This document shows, one piece after another, positions 1 to 11,451 of a stretch of 64,000 bases of DNA. Positions within the stretch are counted from its first letter, which is position 1; each line of letters begins with the position of its first letter. The notes under the pieces were generated by a model that was given only the letters and a program-made list of their open reading frames with translations, was not told the DNA's origin and made no database searches. Origin of the DNA: Catenibacterium mitsuokai (GTDB taxonomy: Bacteria > Bacillota_I > Bacilli_A > Erysipelotrichales > Coprobacillaceae); NCBI RefSeq assembly GCF_025148785.1, contig NZ_CP102271.1, forward strand, positions 648,001 to 712,000. The letters are read 5' to 3'. Position numbers and translations under genes: made by a program.

Positions 1-3000
1 ATCTTTGGTCCAACAAAGGACTGGGAATGTGCTTGTGGTAAATATAAGAAAGTAAGATATAAAGGTGTTGTCTGCGACCGTTGTGGTGTCGAAGTTACTC
101 GTTCTTCAGTAAGAAGAGAAAGAATGGGTCATATCGAATTAGCAACTCCAGTTGCACATATCTGGTATTTAAAGGGAGTTCCATCTCGTATGGGACTCAT
201 CCTTGATATGTCTCCTAAACAGTTAGAAGAAATCATCTATTTCGTATCTTATGTTGTTACTGATAAAGGTTCTACACCACTTGAATACAAGCAGGTATTA
301 TCTGAAAGAGATTATCGTAACTGTGTTGAAAAGTTCGGTGGTCAGTTCCAGGCTAAGATCGGTGCAGAAGCCATCAAAGTATTATTACAGAAGGTTGACT
401 TAGATGCTGAACTTGAAGATGTAGAAAATCAGTTAAAAGAAGCTCAGGGTCAGAAGAGACAGAAGTTATTAAAGAGACTTGAAGCAATTGATGCATTCAG
501 AAGCTCTAATAACCAGCCAGAATGGATGATTATGGATGTTCTTCCAGTTATTCCACCTGATTTAAGACCAATGCTTCAGCTTGACGGTGGTCGTTTTGCG
601 ACAAGTGACTTAAACGACTTATATAGACGTGTTATCACTCGTAACAACCGTTTAAAGAAATTATTAGAATTAGGTACACCTAGCATCATCGTACAGAACG
701 AAAAGCGTATGCTTCAGGAATCTGTAGATGCTTTAATCGATAATGGTAGACGTTCTAAACCTATTACAGGTGCTGGAGGAAGAGCATTAAAATCTCTTTC
801 ACACACACTTAAAGGTAAGCAGGGACGTTTCAGACAGAACTTACTTGGTAAGCGTGTAGACTACTCTGGACGTTCAGTTATCGCCGTAGGACCTACATTA
901 AAGATGTACCAGTGTGGTATTCCAAGAGAAATGGCTGTTAACTTATTCAAGCCATTCGTTATCTCTGGATTAGTAAGAAACGAATTAGCAACTAATATCA
1001 AAGCTGCTGAACGTATGATTGATAAGATGGATGATAAGATCTGGCCAATCGTTGAAGATGTTATCAAACATCATCCAGTATTACTTAACCGTGCCCCTAC
1101 ATTACATAGATTAGGTATCCAGGCTTTCGAACCTAAACTAGTAGAAGGTCGTGCAATCCGTCTTCATCCATTAGCTTGTCCAGCGTTCAATGCCGACTTC
1201 GATGGTGACCAGATGGCCATCCATGCACCACTAGGTGAAGAAGCAATTCAGGAAGCAAGACAGTTAATGCTTGGTTCTAGAAATATCCTTGGTCCAAAAG
1301 ATGGTAAACCTATCGTTACTCCATCACAGGATATGGTGCTTGGTAACTATTACTTAACAACAGAAAAAGCAGATCAGATTGGTGAAGGTACAGTATTCGC
1401 TGATGTGAACGAAGTATTAATGGCTTACTACAATAAGACTGTTAACTTACATACAAGAATTGCGATTCGTGCTGCTGCTTTAAAGAATAAGACATTCACT
1501 GAAGAACAGAATAACATGTACTTAGTCACTACAGTTGGTAAGATCATCTTCAACCAGATCTTTGAAGGTGAATTCCCATACTTAAATGACCCAGATAAGG
1601 CAAGCTTAAAGGCTACTCCAATGAAGTACTTCTTACCTTATGGTACAGATATCAAGGCTCACATCAAAGCTCAGCCTTTAATCAAGCAGTTCACTAAGAA
1701 GACTCTTGGAGCTATCATCGATGAATACTTCAAGATTTGTCCAATTGATGAAATCCATGTCATGCTTGATAGACTAAAGAATCAGGGATTCTATTATTCA
1801 ACTATCGCTGGTATTACAGTATCTGCTTATGATATTCAGATTCCTCAGGATAAATATCATTTATTCGATGATGCTGATGAACATCTTGAAGTAATTAAGA
1901 AGTTATACAACAAAGGTAAATTAACAGAACATGAACGTTATACAGCCGTAATCAAATTATGGAATGACGTTAAAGAAAAAGTTACTGGTATCGTTAAAGA
2001 AGAGTTCGAAGCTGACCGTGATAACCCAATCTTCATCATGTCAGATTCAGGTGCCCGTGGTAACATCTCTAACTTCACTCAGCTTGTAGGTATGCGTGGA
2101 TTGATGAGTAACCCTAAGGGGGAAACTATCGAACTTCCTATCAAGTCTGCCCTTCGTGAAGGTTTAACTGCATCAGAATTCTTCATTTCTACACATGGTG
2201 CTCGTAAAGGTTCTACAGATACAGCCTTAAAGACTGCCGATTCAGGTTACTTAACAAGACGTCTTGTCGATGTAGCACAGGAAGTTATTATCACAGAAGA
2301 CGATTGTCATACTGATAAGGGATTCGAAGTATCTGAATTAATTAATACAGCTGATGGTAACGTCATCGTACCATTAGTAGATAGACTTGTTGGTCGTACT
2401 TCATTAAAGGATATTTGTGATCCAGCAACTGGTGAAATCATTGTCCATGCAAATGAATTAATGACTGAAAAATCAGCAAAAGCTGTTGCTGATGCTGGTA
2501 TTAAGACAGTTGAAATTAGAAACATCTTCGGATGTAAATCTAAGACAGGTATCTGCCGTAAGTGTTATGGTCTAAACTTAGCAACTGGTCAGGAAGTATT
2601 ACTTGGTGAAACAATCGGTATCATGGCTGCACAGTCAATCGGTGAACCAGGTACTCAGCTTACAATGCGTACATTCCACATGGGTGGTGTTGCCGGTGAC
2701 GCCGATATCACTCAGGGTCTTCCTCGTATCCAGGAATTGTTTGAAGCACGTGTTCCAAAGGCTAAATCAATTATTTCTGAAATCAATGGGCACATTTCAT
2801 CAATTACTACACAGGGTGATCATAACAACCAGCGTTCAGAAGTTACTGTCGCAAATGATCTTGAAACTAAGACTTACTTAACACCAATTGGTGCAAAATT
2901 AGCTGTTTCAGAAGGAGATATTGTTGAACCAGGTGATAAGATCACAGAAGGTTCTATCTCTCCAAAAGAATTATTATCTGTTGCATCTGCAGAAGCAGTA

Positions 3001-3564
3001 GAAAAGTATATATTAAAAGAAGTACAGCAGGTATATAGATTACAGGGTATCGAAATTTCTGATAAGCATATCGAAATCATCATTCAGCAGATGATGAGAA
3101 GAATGAAGATTGTAGAAGGCGGCGATACAACTGCATTACCTGGATCACATGTTTCAGTTAAGAACTTCACTGAATTAAATAGACAGGTTCTTAAGGAAGG
3201 TAAACATCCAGCTGTTGGTAGACCAATCTTACTTGGTATCACTAAGGCTTCATTAGAAACAGATTCATGGTTATCAGCTGCATCATTCCAGGAAACTACG
3301 AGAATTCTTACTGATGCTGCAATCAGAGGTAAAGTAGATCATCTTAAGGGTCTAAAGGAAAACGTTATTATTGGTAAGCTATTACCAGCAGGTACTGGCT
3401 TAAGAGGACCTTTAAAATCTGAAGAAACAATCAAGAAAGAGGAAGAAGAAGCTCTTCAGCAGGCTGAACTTGAAAAATCAAGAGAAGAAGCTGAAAATTT
3501 CACTCCTGACTCTGCAATGTTTGATGAAGAAGAAGAATTTGTAACTTCTCATCATGACGCTTAA
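1..3564 (+). CDS. rpoC: RNA polymerase beta' subunit (5' end outside window)
   Basis: This is the catalytic beta' subunit of RNA polymerase. The window cuts off its N-terminus: the frame is open from base 1, 41 codons before the first ATG at 124. The sequence shows the N-terminal zinc site (CACG then CDRC, about bases 28-95), the active-site NADFDGDQM motif that binds Mg2+ (about 1189-1215), the second zinc site ([11 protein letters not shown], about 2530-2562, with an upstream Cys near 2307) and the bridge-helix and trigger-loop region around [16 protein letters not shown] (about 2641-2690). The last 40 or so residues are an acidic tail rich in Glu. A strong terminator follows directly. rpoB would lie to the left. 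Confidence 0.98.
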   Translation: MFGPTKDWECACGKYKKVRYKGVVCDRCGVEVTRSSVRRERMGHIELATPVAHIWYLKGVPSRMGLILDMSPKQLEEIIYFVSYVVTDKGSTPLEYKQVLSERDYRNCVEKFGGQFQAKIGAEAIKVLLQKVDLDAELEDVENQLKEAQGQKRQKLLKRLEAIDAFRSSNNQPEWMIMDVLPVIPPDLRPMLQLDGGRFATSDLNDLYRRVITRNNRLKKLLELGTPSIIVQNEKRMLQESVDALIDNGRRSKPITGAGGRALKSLSHTLKGKQGRFRQNLLGKRVDYSGRSVIAVGPTLKMYQCGIPREMAVNLFKPFVISGLVRNELATNIKAAERMIDKMDDKIWPIVEDVIKHHPVLLNRAPTLHRLGIQAFEPKLVEGRAIRLHPLACPAFNADFDGDQMAIHAPLGEEAIQEARQLMLGSRNILGPKDGKPIVTPSQDMVLGNYYLTTEKADQIGEGTVFADVNEVLMAYYNKTVNLHTRIAIRAAALKNKTFTEEQNNMYLVTTVGKIIFNQIFEGEFPYLNDPDKASLKATPMKYFLPYGTDIKAHIKAQPLIKQFTKKTLGAIIDEYFKICPIDEIHVMLDRLKNQGFYYSTIAGITVSAYDIQIPQDKYHLFDDADEHLEVIKKLYNKGKLTEHERYTAVIKLWNDVKEKVTGIVKEEFEADRDNPIFIMSDSGARGNISNFTQLVGMRGLMSNPKGETIELPIKSALREGLTASEFFISTHGARKGSTDTALKTADSGYLTRRLVDVAQEVIITEDDCHTDKGFEVSELINTADGNVIVPLVDRLVGRTSLKDICDPATGEIIVHANELMTEKSAKAVADAGIKTVEIRNIFGCKSKTGICRKCYGLNLATGQEVLLGETIGIMAAQSIGEPGTQLTMRTFHMGGVAGDADITQGLPRIQELFEARVPKAKSIISEINGHISSITTQGDHNNQRSEVTVANDLETKTYLTPIGAKLAVSEGDIVEPGDKITEGSISPKELLSVASAEAVEKYILKEVQQVYRLQGIEISDKHIEIIIQQMMRRMKIVEGGDTTALPGSHVSVKNFTELNRQVLKEGKHPAVGRPILLGITKASLETDSWLSAASFQETTRILTDAAIRGKVDHLKGLKENVIIGKLLPAGTGLRGPLKSEETIKKEEEEALQQAELEKSREEAENFTPDSAMFDEEEEFVTSHHDA

Positions 3565-3572
3565 TTTATAAG

Positions 3573-3605
3573 AAACACTATGGACCTGTGTCCATAGTGT
3601 TTTCA
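3573..3605 (+). terminator. Intrinsic terminator after rpoC
   Basis: A perfect 13-bp stem (3573-3585 with 3590-3602) closes a 4-nt loop and runs into a short T stretch. It ends the rpoBC transcript and separates it from the dehydrogenase gene. Confidence 0.85.
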
Positions 3606-3623
3606 CATATAAGGAGAAACGTT

Positions 3624-4333
3624 ATGAAATTTAAAACAAGGTGGTAGTTGTTACTGGTGGGGCTCACGGTATAGGACAAGCCATAGTAGAAGATTTTAGA
3701 AAAGAAGGAGCAGTCGTTGAGGTGATCGACAAGACACCAGGTACTTACTTTGTGGGGGATATAGGTAATAAAGAAACATTAGAAGCATTTAGTTCTTATG
3801 TGTTAGAGAAGCATAGTCATATTGATTATCTCATTAATAATGCTTTACTTATAATGAAAGGTATTGATGAATGTAGTTATGAAGAATTTCAATACGCTTT
3901 ATCTGTTGGAGTCACTGCTCCATTCTATCTTACAAAGCTATTCAAGGACTCATTTAATAAAGGTGCTGTTATTGTTAATATTTCGTCTTCTAGAGACCGT
4001 ATGAGTCAAGACAATACAGAAAGTTATACTGCTGCAAAAGGAGGCATAGCGGCCCTTACACACGCTCTCATGATGAGCCTAAGAGGTCATGTAAGAGTCA
4101 ATTCTATTTCACCAGGATGGATTAATACTCATGGTAATACATACACCGGTCCTGATGCATATCAACAGCCAACTGGAAGAGTAGGAAATCCCCAGGATAT
4201 ATCATCTATGGTTTTATTCTTATGTTCACCTCAAGCATCATTTATCAACGGTGAGAATATCTGTATTGATGGAGGAATGACCAAACAGATGATTTATCAT
4301 GAAGATGCAGGATGGTATTTAGAAGATAAGTAG
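3624..4333 (+). CDS. SDR-family oxidoreductase with apparent 1-nt frameshift near the start
   Basis: This is a short-chain dehydrogenase/reductase of about 235 residues. It has the NAD(P) motif TGGAHGIG near the N-terminus, an NNAL variant of the NNAG motif, a Ser in NISSS, the catalytic YTAAK, and a C-terminal SPGW region. The substrate cannot be told. A good ribosome site (AAGGAG, 3611-3616) lies 7 nt before ATG 3624, but that frame reads MKFKTRW then stops. The long frame opens only at GTG 3641, which lies 25 nt from that site. Adding one A to the AAAA run at 3633-3636 would give MKFKNKVVVVTGG, a typical SDR start. So the gene is either slightly broken, read by slippage, a consensus error, or started at GTG. 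It sits between rpoC and rpsL with its own terminator before it. Confidence 0.8.
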
Positions 4334-4363
4334 TAAAAATCAAGAAAAAATCAAAAAAAGTTG

Positions 4364-4392
4364 TTGACGAGGACTTTTATTTGTCATATACT
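4364..4392 (+). promoter_or_regulatory. Promoter of the rpsL-rpsG-fusA-tuf (str) operon
   Basis: TTGACG (4364-4369) and TATACT (4387-4392) are separated by 17 bp. The leader that follows contains a small hairpin (GTGTCC pairing with GGGCAC around 4400-4416). Confidence 0.8.
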
Positions 4393-4479
4393 GACAAAGG
4401 TGTCCGTTGAGGGCACATATATAAAAACAAATTTGTGAAACACCCGGAATTGTGTGTTAGAATTAGAAAGGAGAAAATC

Positions 4480-4893
4480 ATGCCTACAATTAACCAATTA
4501 GTAAGAAAAGGACGTAGCGAAAAGACTAAAAAGGGTAAGTCTCCAGCTTTAAATAGAGGTTTCAACTCATTAGCTAAAAAAACAACTAATGATAATTCAC
4601 CTCAGAAGCGTGGCGTTTGTACCCGTGTTGCTACAATGACACCAAAGAAGCCTAACTCAGCTTTACGTAAGTATGCCCGTGTTAGATTATCAAATGGATT
4701 AGAAGTTACAGCTTACATTCCTGGTATCGGTCATAACCTACAGGAACACTCTGTTGTATTAATTCGTGGTGGTCGTGTTAAGGACTTACCAGGGGTTCGT
4801 TACCATATTATCCGTGGTACTATGGACTGTGCTGGTGTTAAAGATCGTATGCAGAGCCGCTCATTATACGGAGCTAAAAAGCCTAAGAAATAA
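4480..4893 (+). CDS. rpsL: 30S ribosomal protein S12
   Basis: S12 lies in the decoding centre of the 30S subunit and monitors codon-anticodon pairing. The 137-residue protein begins [11 protein letters not shown] and carries the conserved [11 protein letters not shown] and DLPGVRYH segments. The lysine in PKKPNS is intact, so no classical streptomycin-resistance change is seen there. An in-frame ATG exists at 4435, but AGAAAGGAG (4465-4473) fixes the start at 4480. It is the first gene of the str operon, with its own strong promoter and rpsG 39 nt downstream. Confidence 0.98.
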   Translation: MPTINQLVRKGRSEKTKKGKSPALNRGFNSLAKKTTNDNSPQKRGVCTRVATMTPKKPNSALRKYARVRLSNGLEVTAYIPGIGHNLQEHSVVLIRGGRVKDLPGVRYHIIRGTMDCAGVKDRMQSRSLYGAKKPKK

Positions 4894-4932
4894 ATTGTTA
4901 AATTAATAAAATAGAGAGAGGAGAATTTGCCG

Positions 4933-5403
4933 ATGTCTAGAAAAGGACGTATTGCTAAAAGAGATGTTTTACCTGATCCAATTTACAATAGTAAAACAAT
5001 CACTAAGCTTATTAACAACATCATGTTAGATGGTAAAAAAGGTGTTGCTCAGAACATCTTATATGAAGCATTCAAAAAAGTTGAAGAAAAGACTGGAAAG
5101 CCAGCTATGGAAGTATTCGACGCAGCTATCAACAACATCATGCCAGTACTTGAATTAAAGGTAAGACGTGTTGGTGGTGCTAACTACCAGGTACCAGTTG
5201 AAGTAACACCTGAAAGAAGAATGACTTTAGGTTTAAGATGGTTAACTAACTATTCTCGTTTAAGAAACGAAAATACAATGGTTGATCGTTTAGCTAACGA
5301 AATTATCGATGCTTCTAACGGTACAGGTGCTGCTGTTAAGAAGAAAGAAGATACTCATAAAATGGCAGAAGCTAACAAAGCTTTCGCACATTTCCGTTGG
5401 TAA
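4933..5403 (+). CDS. rpsG: 30S ribosomal protein S7
   Basis: S7 nucleates assembly of the 30S head and contacts E-site tRNA. The 156-residue product starts [15 protein letters not shown], usual for Firmicutes, and includes the conserved [11 protein letters not shown] segment. A TTG codon lies two codons upstream in frame, but AGAGAGGAG ending at 4923 is best spaced for ATG 4933. In enterobacteria S7 represses the str operon. I see no obvious S7 site between rpsL and rpsG here. Confidence 0.98.
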   Translation: MSRKGRIAKRDVLPDPIYNSKTITKLINNIMLDGKKGVAQNILYEAFKKVEEKTGKPAMEVFDAAINNIMPVLELKVRRVGGANYQVPVEVTPERRMTLGLRWLTNYSRLRNENTMVDRLANEIIDASNGTGAAVKKKEDTHKMAEANKAFAHFRW

Positions 5404-5454
5404 TATCTTTATTACATATAAATTAAAAGAAAAAGTATTTGAAAGGAGAAAATT

Positions 5455-7527
5455 ATGGCTCGTGAATTTCCATTAGAAAAAACACGTAATATCGGTATCA
5501 TGGCTCACATCGATGCTGGTAAAACTACTACTACTGAACGTGTTCTTTACTATACAGGTAAAATCCATAAAATCGGTGAAACTCATGACGGTGGATCTCA
5601 GATGGACTGGATGGTACAGGAAAAAGAACGTGGTATCACTATCACTTCTGCTGCTACTACAGCTCACTGGAAAGGATATCGTATTAACATCATCGATACA
5701 CCAGGCCACGTAGACTTCACTGTAGAAGTTGAACGTTCATTACGTGTACTTGATGGTGCCGTTACAGTACTTGACTCTAAAGCAGGTGTAGAACCTCAGA
5801 CTGAAACAGTTTGGAGACAGGCTACTACTTATGGCGTACCAAGAATTGTTTTCTCAAACAAGATGGACGCTACTGGTGCTGATTTCATCATGTCACTTAA
5901 CTCATTAAATTCAAGATTAGGTGCTAATGCCGTTGCATTACAGTTACCTATCGGTGCTGAAGATACATTCGAAGGTGTCATCGACTTGTTAACTATGAAA
6001 GCTATCTATTTCGATGGTGCTGAAGGTATCGATGTAATCGAAAAAGAAATCCCAGCTGAATATGTTGATCAGGCTGAAGAATATCATCAGAATTTATTAG
6101 AAGCTGCTGCTTCATTTGATGATGATTTAATGATGCAGATTCTTGAAGGTGAAGAACCTGCAATCGAAGATGTTAAAGCTGCTATCCGTAAGGGTACACT
6201 AGCTGTAGAATTATTCCCAGTTCTTTGTGGTTCTGCTTACAAAGATAAGGGTGTACAGCCAATGCTTGATGCTGTAGTTGACTACTTACCAGCTCCAACT
6301 GACATCCCTGCAATCAAGGGTGTTGATGCTGATGGTAACGAAGTTGACCGTCATGCATCTGATGAAGAACCATTCTCAGCTTTAGCATTCAAAGTTATGA
6401 CTGACCCATTCGTAGGTAAGTTAACTTTCTTCCGTGTATACTCTGGTACTGCAACTGCTGGTTCATATGTATTGAACTCAACAAAAGATAAGAAAGAAAG
6501 ACTTGGTCGTATCTTATTAATGCATGCTAATACACGTAAAGAAATTGATGAAGTTTATGCTGGTGATATCGCTGCTGCAGTAGGTTTCAAGAACACTACA
6601 ACTGGTGATACTCTTTGTGCGGAAAACGATTTCGTTATCCTTGAAAAGATGGAATTCCCAGAACCAGTTATCGAATTAGCAATTGAACCTAAGACAAAAG
6701 CTGACCAGAACAAACTTGGTGAAGCTTTAGTTAAATTAGCTGAAGAAGACCCAACTTTCAGAACATCTACAAACCCTGAAACTGGTGATACTATCATCGC
6801 TGGTATGGGTGAATTACACCTTGATGTCATTGTTGACAGATTAAAGAGAGAATTCCATGTAGAAGCAAACGTAGGTGCTCCTCAGGTTGCTTATAGAGAA
6901 ACTATTACTCAGGCTGCTGAATGTGAAGGTAAATACATCAAACAGTCTGGTGGTCGTGGTCAGTACGGTCACGTTTGGATCAAGTTCGAACCTAATGAAG
7001 GTAAAGGATTTGAATTCGTTGACGCTGTTGTTGGTGGATCAGTTCCAAGAGAATATATCGGTTCTGTAAAAGTTGGTCTTGAAGACGCTTTAGAAACTGG
7101 TATGATCGCTGGTTACCCAGTACTTGACGTTAAGGCTACATTATTCGACGGTTCTTACCATGATGTCGATTCATCAGAAATGGCATATAAGGTAGCTGCT
7201 TCTATGGCATTAAAAGCTGCTGGTAAGAAGTGTGCTCCAGTAATCCTTGAACCAATCATGAAGGTAGAAGTAACTGCACCTTCTGAATACTTAGGAAGCG
7301 TTATGGGTGATATTTCATCTAGACGTGGTATGATCGATGGTCAGGAAGAAAGAGGTAACGCTGTAATGGTTGAAGCTTCTGTACCTCTAGCTGAAATGTT
7401 CGGTTATGCAACAGACTTAAGATCATTCACACAGGGTCGTGGTAACTATACAATGCAGTTCGACCGTTATGAACCTGTTCCTAAATCAATCAAGGAAGAA
7501 ATCATTAAAAAGAACGGCGTAAAATAA
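5455..7527 (+). CDS. fusA: Translation elongation factor G
   Basis: EF-G is the GTPase that drives ribosomal translocation. The 690-residue protein has the P-loop [13 protein letters not shown] (residues about 17-29), the G3 motif DTPGHVDF, the G4 motif NKMD and the domain IV region with GGRGQYGHV. The length is normal for canonical EF-G, so this is fusA rather than a TetM-type protection protein or EF-G2. GAAAGGAG precedes ATG 5455. It lies between rpsG and tuf as in most Firmicutes. Confidence 0.98.
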   Translation: MAREFPLEKTRNIGIMAHIDAGKTTTTERVLYYTGKIHKIGETHDGGSQMDWMVQEKERGITITSAATTAHWKGYRINIIDTPGHVDFTVEVERSLRVLDGAVTVLDSKAGVEPQTETVWRQATTYGVPRIVFSNKMDATGADFIMSLNSLNSRLGANAVALQLPIGAEDTFEGVIDLLTMKAIYFDGAEGIDVIEKEIPAEYVDQAEEYHQNLLEAAASFDDDLMMQILEGEEPAIEDVKAAIRKGTLAVELFPVLCGSAYKDKGVQPMLDAVVDYLPAPTDIPAIKGVDADGNEVDRHASDEEPFSALAFKVMTDPFVGKLTFFRVYSGTATAGSYVLNSTKDKKERLGRILLMHANTRKEIDEVYAGDIAAAVGFKNTTTGDTLCAENDFVILEKMEFPEPVIELAIEPKTKADQNKLGEALVKLAEEDPTFRTSTNPETGDTIIAGMGELHLDVIVDRLKREFHVEANVGAPQVAYRETITQAAECEGKYIKQSGGRGQYGHVWIKFEPNEGKGFEFVDAVVGGSVPREYIGSVKVGLEDALETGMIAGYPVLDVKATLFDGSYHDVDSSEMAYKVAASMALKAAGKKCAPVILEPIMKVEVTAPSEYLGSVMGDISSRRGMIDGQEERGNAVMVEASVPLAEMFGYATDLRSFTQGRGNYTMQFDRYEPVPKSIKEEIIKKNGVK

Positions 7528-7529
7528 GA

Positions 7530-7580
7530 ATAACTATGATTTTTATTGCAATTATCAATAAAATCTATTAAAATAGTTAT
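7530..7580 (+). other. AT-rich inverted repeat between fusA and tuf
   Basis: ATAACTAT (7530-7537) pairs with ATAGTTAT (7573-7580), and TTTTATTG (7541-7548) with CAATAAAA (7556-7563), giving an interrupted hairpin just after the fusA stop. There is no T-run behind it, so it looks more like a processing or mRNA-stability element than a terminator. Confidence 0.45.
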
Positions 7581-7616
7581 GTAAAATTTTAGAATTATAT
7601 AGGAGGATAACCTTAA

Positions 7617-8801
7617 ATGGCTAAGGAAAAATTTAACCGTGAGAAAACTCACGTAAATATTGGTACTATCGGTCACGTTGACCATGGTAAAACTACTTTA
7701 ACAGCTGCTATCACTACTGTATTAGCTAGTGAAGGTCAGGCTAAAGCTATGGACTATGCTGCAATCGATGCTGCTCCAGAAGAAAAAGAACGTGGTATCA
7801 CAATCAACACTGCACACGTTGAATATGAAACTGCTCATCGTCACTATGCACACGTTGACTGTCCAGGCCATGCTGACTACATCAAGAACATGATTACTGG
7901 TGCTGCTCAGATGGATGGTGCTATCTTAGTAGTAGCTGCAACTGATGGACCTATGCCTCAGACAAGAGAACATATCTTATTATCTCGTCAGGTTGGTGTT
8001 CCATACATCATCGTATTCTTAAATAAGTGCGATATGGTTGATGACGAAGAATTAATCGACTTAGTAGAAATGGAAGTTCGTGATTTATTATCTGAATACG
8101 ACTATCCAGGAGATGACACTCCAATCATCCGTGGTTCTGCATTAAAGGCTCTTGAAGGTGATCCACAGTGGACTCCTGCAATCCATGAATTATTAGACAC
8201 TATGGATTCTTATATCCCAGATCCAGCTCGTGAAACTGATAAGCCATTCTTAATGCCAGTTGAAGACGTATTCACAATCACTGGTCGTGGTACAGTTGCT
8301 ACTGGTAGAGTTGAACGTGGTCAGTTAAACCTTAACGATGAACTTGAAATCATTGGTATCCATGAAACTCAGAAGACTGTTGCTACAGGTATCGAAATGT
8401 TCAGAAAGTTACTTGACTACGCTTTAGCTGGTGATAACATTGGTGTTCTTTTAAGAGGTATCAACAGAGACCAGATTGAAAGAGGTCAGGTATTAGCTAA
8501 ACCTGGTTCAGTACATCCACATAAGAAATTCAACGCTCATGTTTATGTATTAACTAAGGATGAAGGTGGACGTCATACTCCATTCTTCGGTAACTATAGA
8601 CCACAGTTCTATTTCAGAACTACTGATATCACTGGTGTTATCGAATTACCAGAAGGAACTGAAATGGTTATGCCAGGCGATAACGTAGAATTCACTGTAG
8701 AATTAATTCACCCAATCGCTATCGAAAACGGTACTAAGTTCTCTATCCGTGAAGGTGGACGTACTGTAGGTGCTGGTAACGTAACTGAAATCATTGAATA
8801 A
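7617..8801 (+). CDS. tuf: Translation elongation factor Tu
   Basis: EF-Tu delivers aminoacyl-tRNA to the ribosome as a GTP complex. The 394-residue protein carries the P-loop [10 protein letters not shown], switch residues around [14 protein letters not shown] and NKCDM, followed by the two beta-barrel domains. A strong AGGAGG sits upstream of ATG 7617. It is the last gene of the str operon here, closed by a terminator. rpsJ, often the next gene, lies 13.5 kb further on. Confidence 0.98.
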   Translation: MAKEKFNREKTHVNIGTIGHVDHGKTTLTAAITTVLASEGQAKAMDYAAIDAAPEEKERGITINTAHVEYETAHRHYAHVDCPGHADYIKNMITGAAQMDGAILVVAATDGPMPQTREHILLSRQVGVPYIIVFLNKCDMVDDEELIDLVEMEVRDLLSEYDYPGDDTPIIRGSALKALEGDPQWTPAIHELLDTMDSYIPDPARETDKPFLMPVEDVFTITGRGTVATGRVERGQLNLNDELEIIGIHETQKTVATGIEMFRKLLDYALAGDNIGVLLRGINRDQIERGQVLAKPGSVHPHKKFNAHVYVLTKDEGGRHTPFFGNYRPQFYFRTTDITGVIELPEGTEMVMPGDNVEFTVELIHPIAIENGTKFSIREGGRTVGAGNVTEIIE

Positions 8802-8813
8802 TTTTAGTTCATT

Positions 8814-8846
8814 AGACTGTTGACTTATGTCAGCGGTCTTTTTTTT
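8814..8846 (+). terminator. Intrinsic terminator after tuf
   Basis: An 11-bp stem with G-U pairs (8814-8824 with 8829-8839) is followed by a run of T residues. Confidence 0.85.
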
Positions 8847-8912
8847 ATTTTTTTATTAAAAATGATTTGCGCTTACATTGTGCTTTTTTATCAAATCACC
8901 TCATTTGTAAAT

Positions 8913-8954
8913 TGATAAATGACTAACGGTCAACTAAAATGACTACTAGTCATT
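8913..8954 (+). promoter_or_regulatory. Promoter with overlapping palindromic operator, upstream of the YhgE/Pip gene
   Basis: TTGATA (8913-8918) and TAAAAT (8935-8940) are 16 bp apart. Overlapping the -10 is a 17-bp palindrome, AATGACTA-C-TAGTCATT (8938-8954). A second, shorter dyad TGAC-TAACG-GTCA lies in the spacer at 8920-8932. The placement suits a repressor site. YhgE/Pip genes are often next to TetR regulators, but none is in this window. Confidence 0.55.
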
Positions 8955-8982
8955 AGGTAGATGACAGAAAGGAAAGGGTAAT

Positions 8983-11364
8983 ATGATTAAAGCAGAATGG
9001 AAAAACATTGCGAAAAGTACTTGGCTTAAAATCGTACTTTGTGCAATTATGATCATTCCAATGATTTATGCTTGTGTTTTCTTAGGTTCTATGTGGGATC
9101 CATATGGTAACACAGATCAGCTTCCAGTAGCCGTTGTTAATAACGATAAAGAAGTTGAATATAATGATTCTACTATGGATATTGGTAAACAGTTAAGTGA
9201 TAAACTTGCGAAGAATGATTCAATGGATTTCAATATTGTTTCTTCTAGTAAAGCGCAGAAAGGTTTAAAAGATGGAAAGTATTACATGATAATTACTATT
9301 CCTGAAAACTTCTCTAAAAATGCGACGACATTATTGGATGATGATCCACAGACAATGATGCTCACATATACAACAAATCCACAGACAAACTACGTTGCAA
9401 CTAAGATGGATGATTCAGCAATGGCTAAAGTAAAAGCTGAAATTTCATCAACAGTGACTAAGACTTATTCAAAGATCTTATTTAAGAATGTAAAAACATT
9501 AAGCAAAGGATTTAAAACAGCCGCAGATGGTTCACAGAAATTAAGTGATGGTGTCAATACAGCCAAAGATGGTAATGCTACTATTACAGAAAATTTGAAT
9601 ACACTTGCTTCAAGTGCATTAGTATTCAATGATGGTGCTGATTCTTTAGTGAAGGGATTAAGTGCTTATACTGAAGGCGTCTCTACTGCGAAAGCTGGTG
9701 CACAGCAGTTAGACAACAATAGTGCCACTTTAAACAATGGTGCTGCTCAGTTAAAAGCTGGTAGTTCACAATTATTAAGCGCTGTTCAGGCAGCCGAAAA
9801 GCAGTTAGGTGATGGAATTAATGCAAGTGCTGGTCAGTTAAATACATTAACTTCTAGCAATAAACAGATGGCAGAAAGTTCTAAACAGTTATCTGCAGCA
9901 TTAACTAAGATCCAGGGCGCTATTAATAGTAATAACTTAGTAGAAAATGATGCCCAGGCAGCTAAGAAAGTTGACGGTATGATTTCTACATTATCTACTA
10001 CTATCTCAACAATGAATAACAATGCAGCTCAGTTAAATCAGTTAGCTGCAGCGGAAAAGAAACAGGCTGAACAATTACAGGCAACCCAGCCACAGGCCGC
10101 TCAAGAATTAATGTTGAAGGCTACAAGTCATGCAACTCAGGCTGCTACATTACAGCAGGTTGCATCTCAGTTATCATCTAGTATCAATACAGATGATTTA
10201 AAACAGTTATCTACATTGTTAAATGGTAATGCAGCTGTATTAAAGAATCAGACTGCAGCCAATGCTAAGACTCAGCAGTTATTAGCAAGTTCACAGCAGT
10301 TAGCAACTGCCAATAACACAGCAGTTGGTTCATTAGTAACTAACCTAAAGACTGTACAGGCTAGTATGAAGGGTACTTCTACTTCCGTTGGTATGGTTGG
10401 TGCAGTAAGTCAGATTGATAATGGCTTAAGCACATTACAGAGTGGTTTAAAGACTTACACAGGTGGTGTTAAACAGGTTAATAATGGTTTAGGCACACTT
10501 GCTTCAAATAACGCCACATTAAATAGTGGTGCTTCACAGTTAGCTGAAGGCGCATTAAAGATCAGTTCTGGATCTAACCAATTAGCAGCAGGATCTGCAA
10601 CTTTAGGTGAAGGATTAAATACAATCGGTGAAGGTACTGGTACTCTTACAAGCAGTCTAAAAGATGCTTCTAAGAAGAGCAATATCAAATCTACAAGCAA
10701 GACATATAAACAGATGTCTACTCCAGTAGATACAGAAAAGAAAGAATTAACAAATATGCCAAATAACGGACATGCGATGGCACCTTATATGATGAGTGTT
10801 GCATTATATGTTGCATGTATGGCATTAAGTTTAATGTATCCATTTGGTAAAGGTATGACTACAACTGATAGCCCAGTTAAGTTCTTGCTTGCGAAAGCAA
10901 CAGTTATGGTTCCATTATCAATTGTACAGGCATTAATCTTATACTTCAGTTTAAAAGGATTCTGCGGATTTACTCCTGCAAGACCAGGATTATGTCTCGC
11001 ATTTATGCTCTTATTATCACTTGCCTTTATGGCATTCATCGCATTCCTTGCAATCGCATTTGGCCGTATTGGTGAATTCATTGCATTGATCTTCATGGTA
11101 TTCAACCTTGGTGCTTCAGCTGGTACTTATCCACTTGAAACTGCACCACATTGGTATACAGTATTACATCCATTCGTTCCATTCACATATAGTGTTAATG
11201 GATTTAGATCAGTGATTGCGAATGCTACTGCAGTTCCTACAACAGAAATCTTCTTCTTTGTTGGTTTACTTGTTGTATCTGCACTTCTTACTTACTTAAT
11301 TGTAAGACATAGAAGTAAAACACATAAAGTATTCCTTCCAGAAGTATTTAATGGAGAATGTTAA
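8983..11364 (+). CDS. YhgE/Pip family membrane protein
   Basis: This 793-residue protein has one membrane segment near the N-terminus (residues about 13-34), a long extracytoplasmic region and about six C-terminal membrane segments (from about residue 598). That is the layout of the YhgE/Pip family, whose founding member is a lactococcal phage-infection protein and which is distantly related to ABC-2 permeases and type VII factor EsaA. The middle (about 170-580) is rich in Gln, Asn, Ala and Ser with repeated NxGAxQL and LxxGxxxL units, as expected for long helical bundles. GGAAAGGG precedes ATG 8983. It is a single-gene unit with its own promoter and terminator. Its substrate is unknown. Confidence 0.88.
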   Translation: MIKAEWKNIAKSTWLKIVLCAIMIIPMIYACVFLGSMWDPYGNTDQLPVAVVNNDKEVEYNDSTMDIGKQLSDKLAKNDSMDFNIVSSSKAQKGLKDGKYYMIITIPENFSKNATTLLDDDPQTMMLTYTTNPQTNYVATKMDDSAMAKVKAEISSTVTKTYSKILFKNVKTLSKGFKTAADGSQKLSDGVNTAKDGNATITENLNTLASSALVFNDGADSLVKGLSAYTEGVSTAKAGAQQLDNNSATLNNGAAQLKAGSSQLLSAVQAAEKQLGDGINASAGQLNTLTSSNKQMAESSKQLSAALTKIQGAINSNNLVENDAQAAKKVDGMISTLSTTISTMNNNAAQLNQLAAAEKKQAEQLQATQPQAAQELMLKATSHATQAATLQQVASQLSSSINTDDLKQLSTLLNGNAAVLKNQTAANAKTQQLLASSQQLATANNTAVGSLVTNLKTVQASMKGTSTSVGMVGAVSQIDNGLSTLQSGLKTYTGGVKQVNNGLGTLASNNATLNSGASQLAEGALKISSGSNQLAAGSATLGEGLNTIGEGTGTLTSSLKDASKKSNIKSTSKTYKQMSTPVDTEKKELTNMPNNGHAMAPYMMSVALYVACMALSLMYPFGKGMTTTDSPVKFLLAKATVMVPLSIVQALILYFSLKGFCGFTPARPGLCLAFMLLLSLAFMAFIAFLAIAFGRIGEFIALIFMVFNLGASAGTYPLETAPHWYTVLHPFVPFTYSVNGFRSVIANATAVPTTEIFFFVGLLVVSALLTYLIVRHRSKTHKVFLPEVFNGEC

Positions 11365-11366
11365 TG

Positions 11367-11392
11367 AGATGGGTAGAAATACCCATCTTTTT
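11367..11392 (+). terminator. Intrinsic terminator after the YhgE/Pip gene
   Basis: A 9-bp stem (11367-11375 with 11380-11388) around a GAAA tetraloop is followed by five T residues. Confidence 0.85.
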
Positions 11393-11451
11393 AAATGTTC
11401 TATAAGGATTTTGTGAGACTTTTCTAAATTGGTTTCATTTTTATAACCATT

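Noticed and set aside
3624-3645. Programmed frameshifting in the SDR gene
   Set aside because: There is no classical slippery heptamer with a stimulator, and SDR genes are not known to use it. A mutation or sequence error is simpler.
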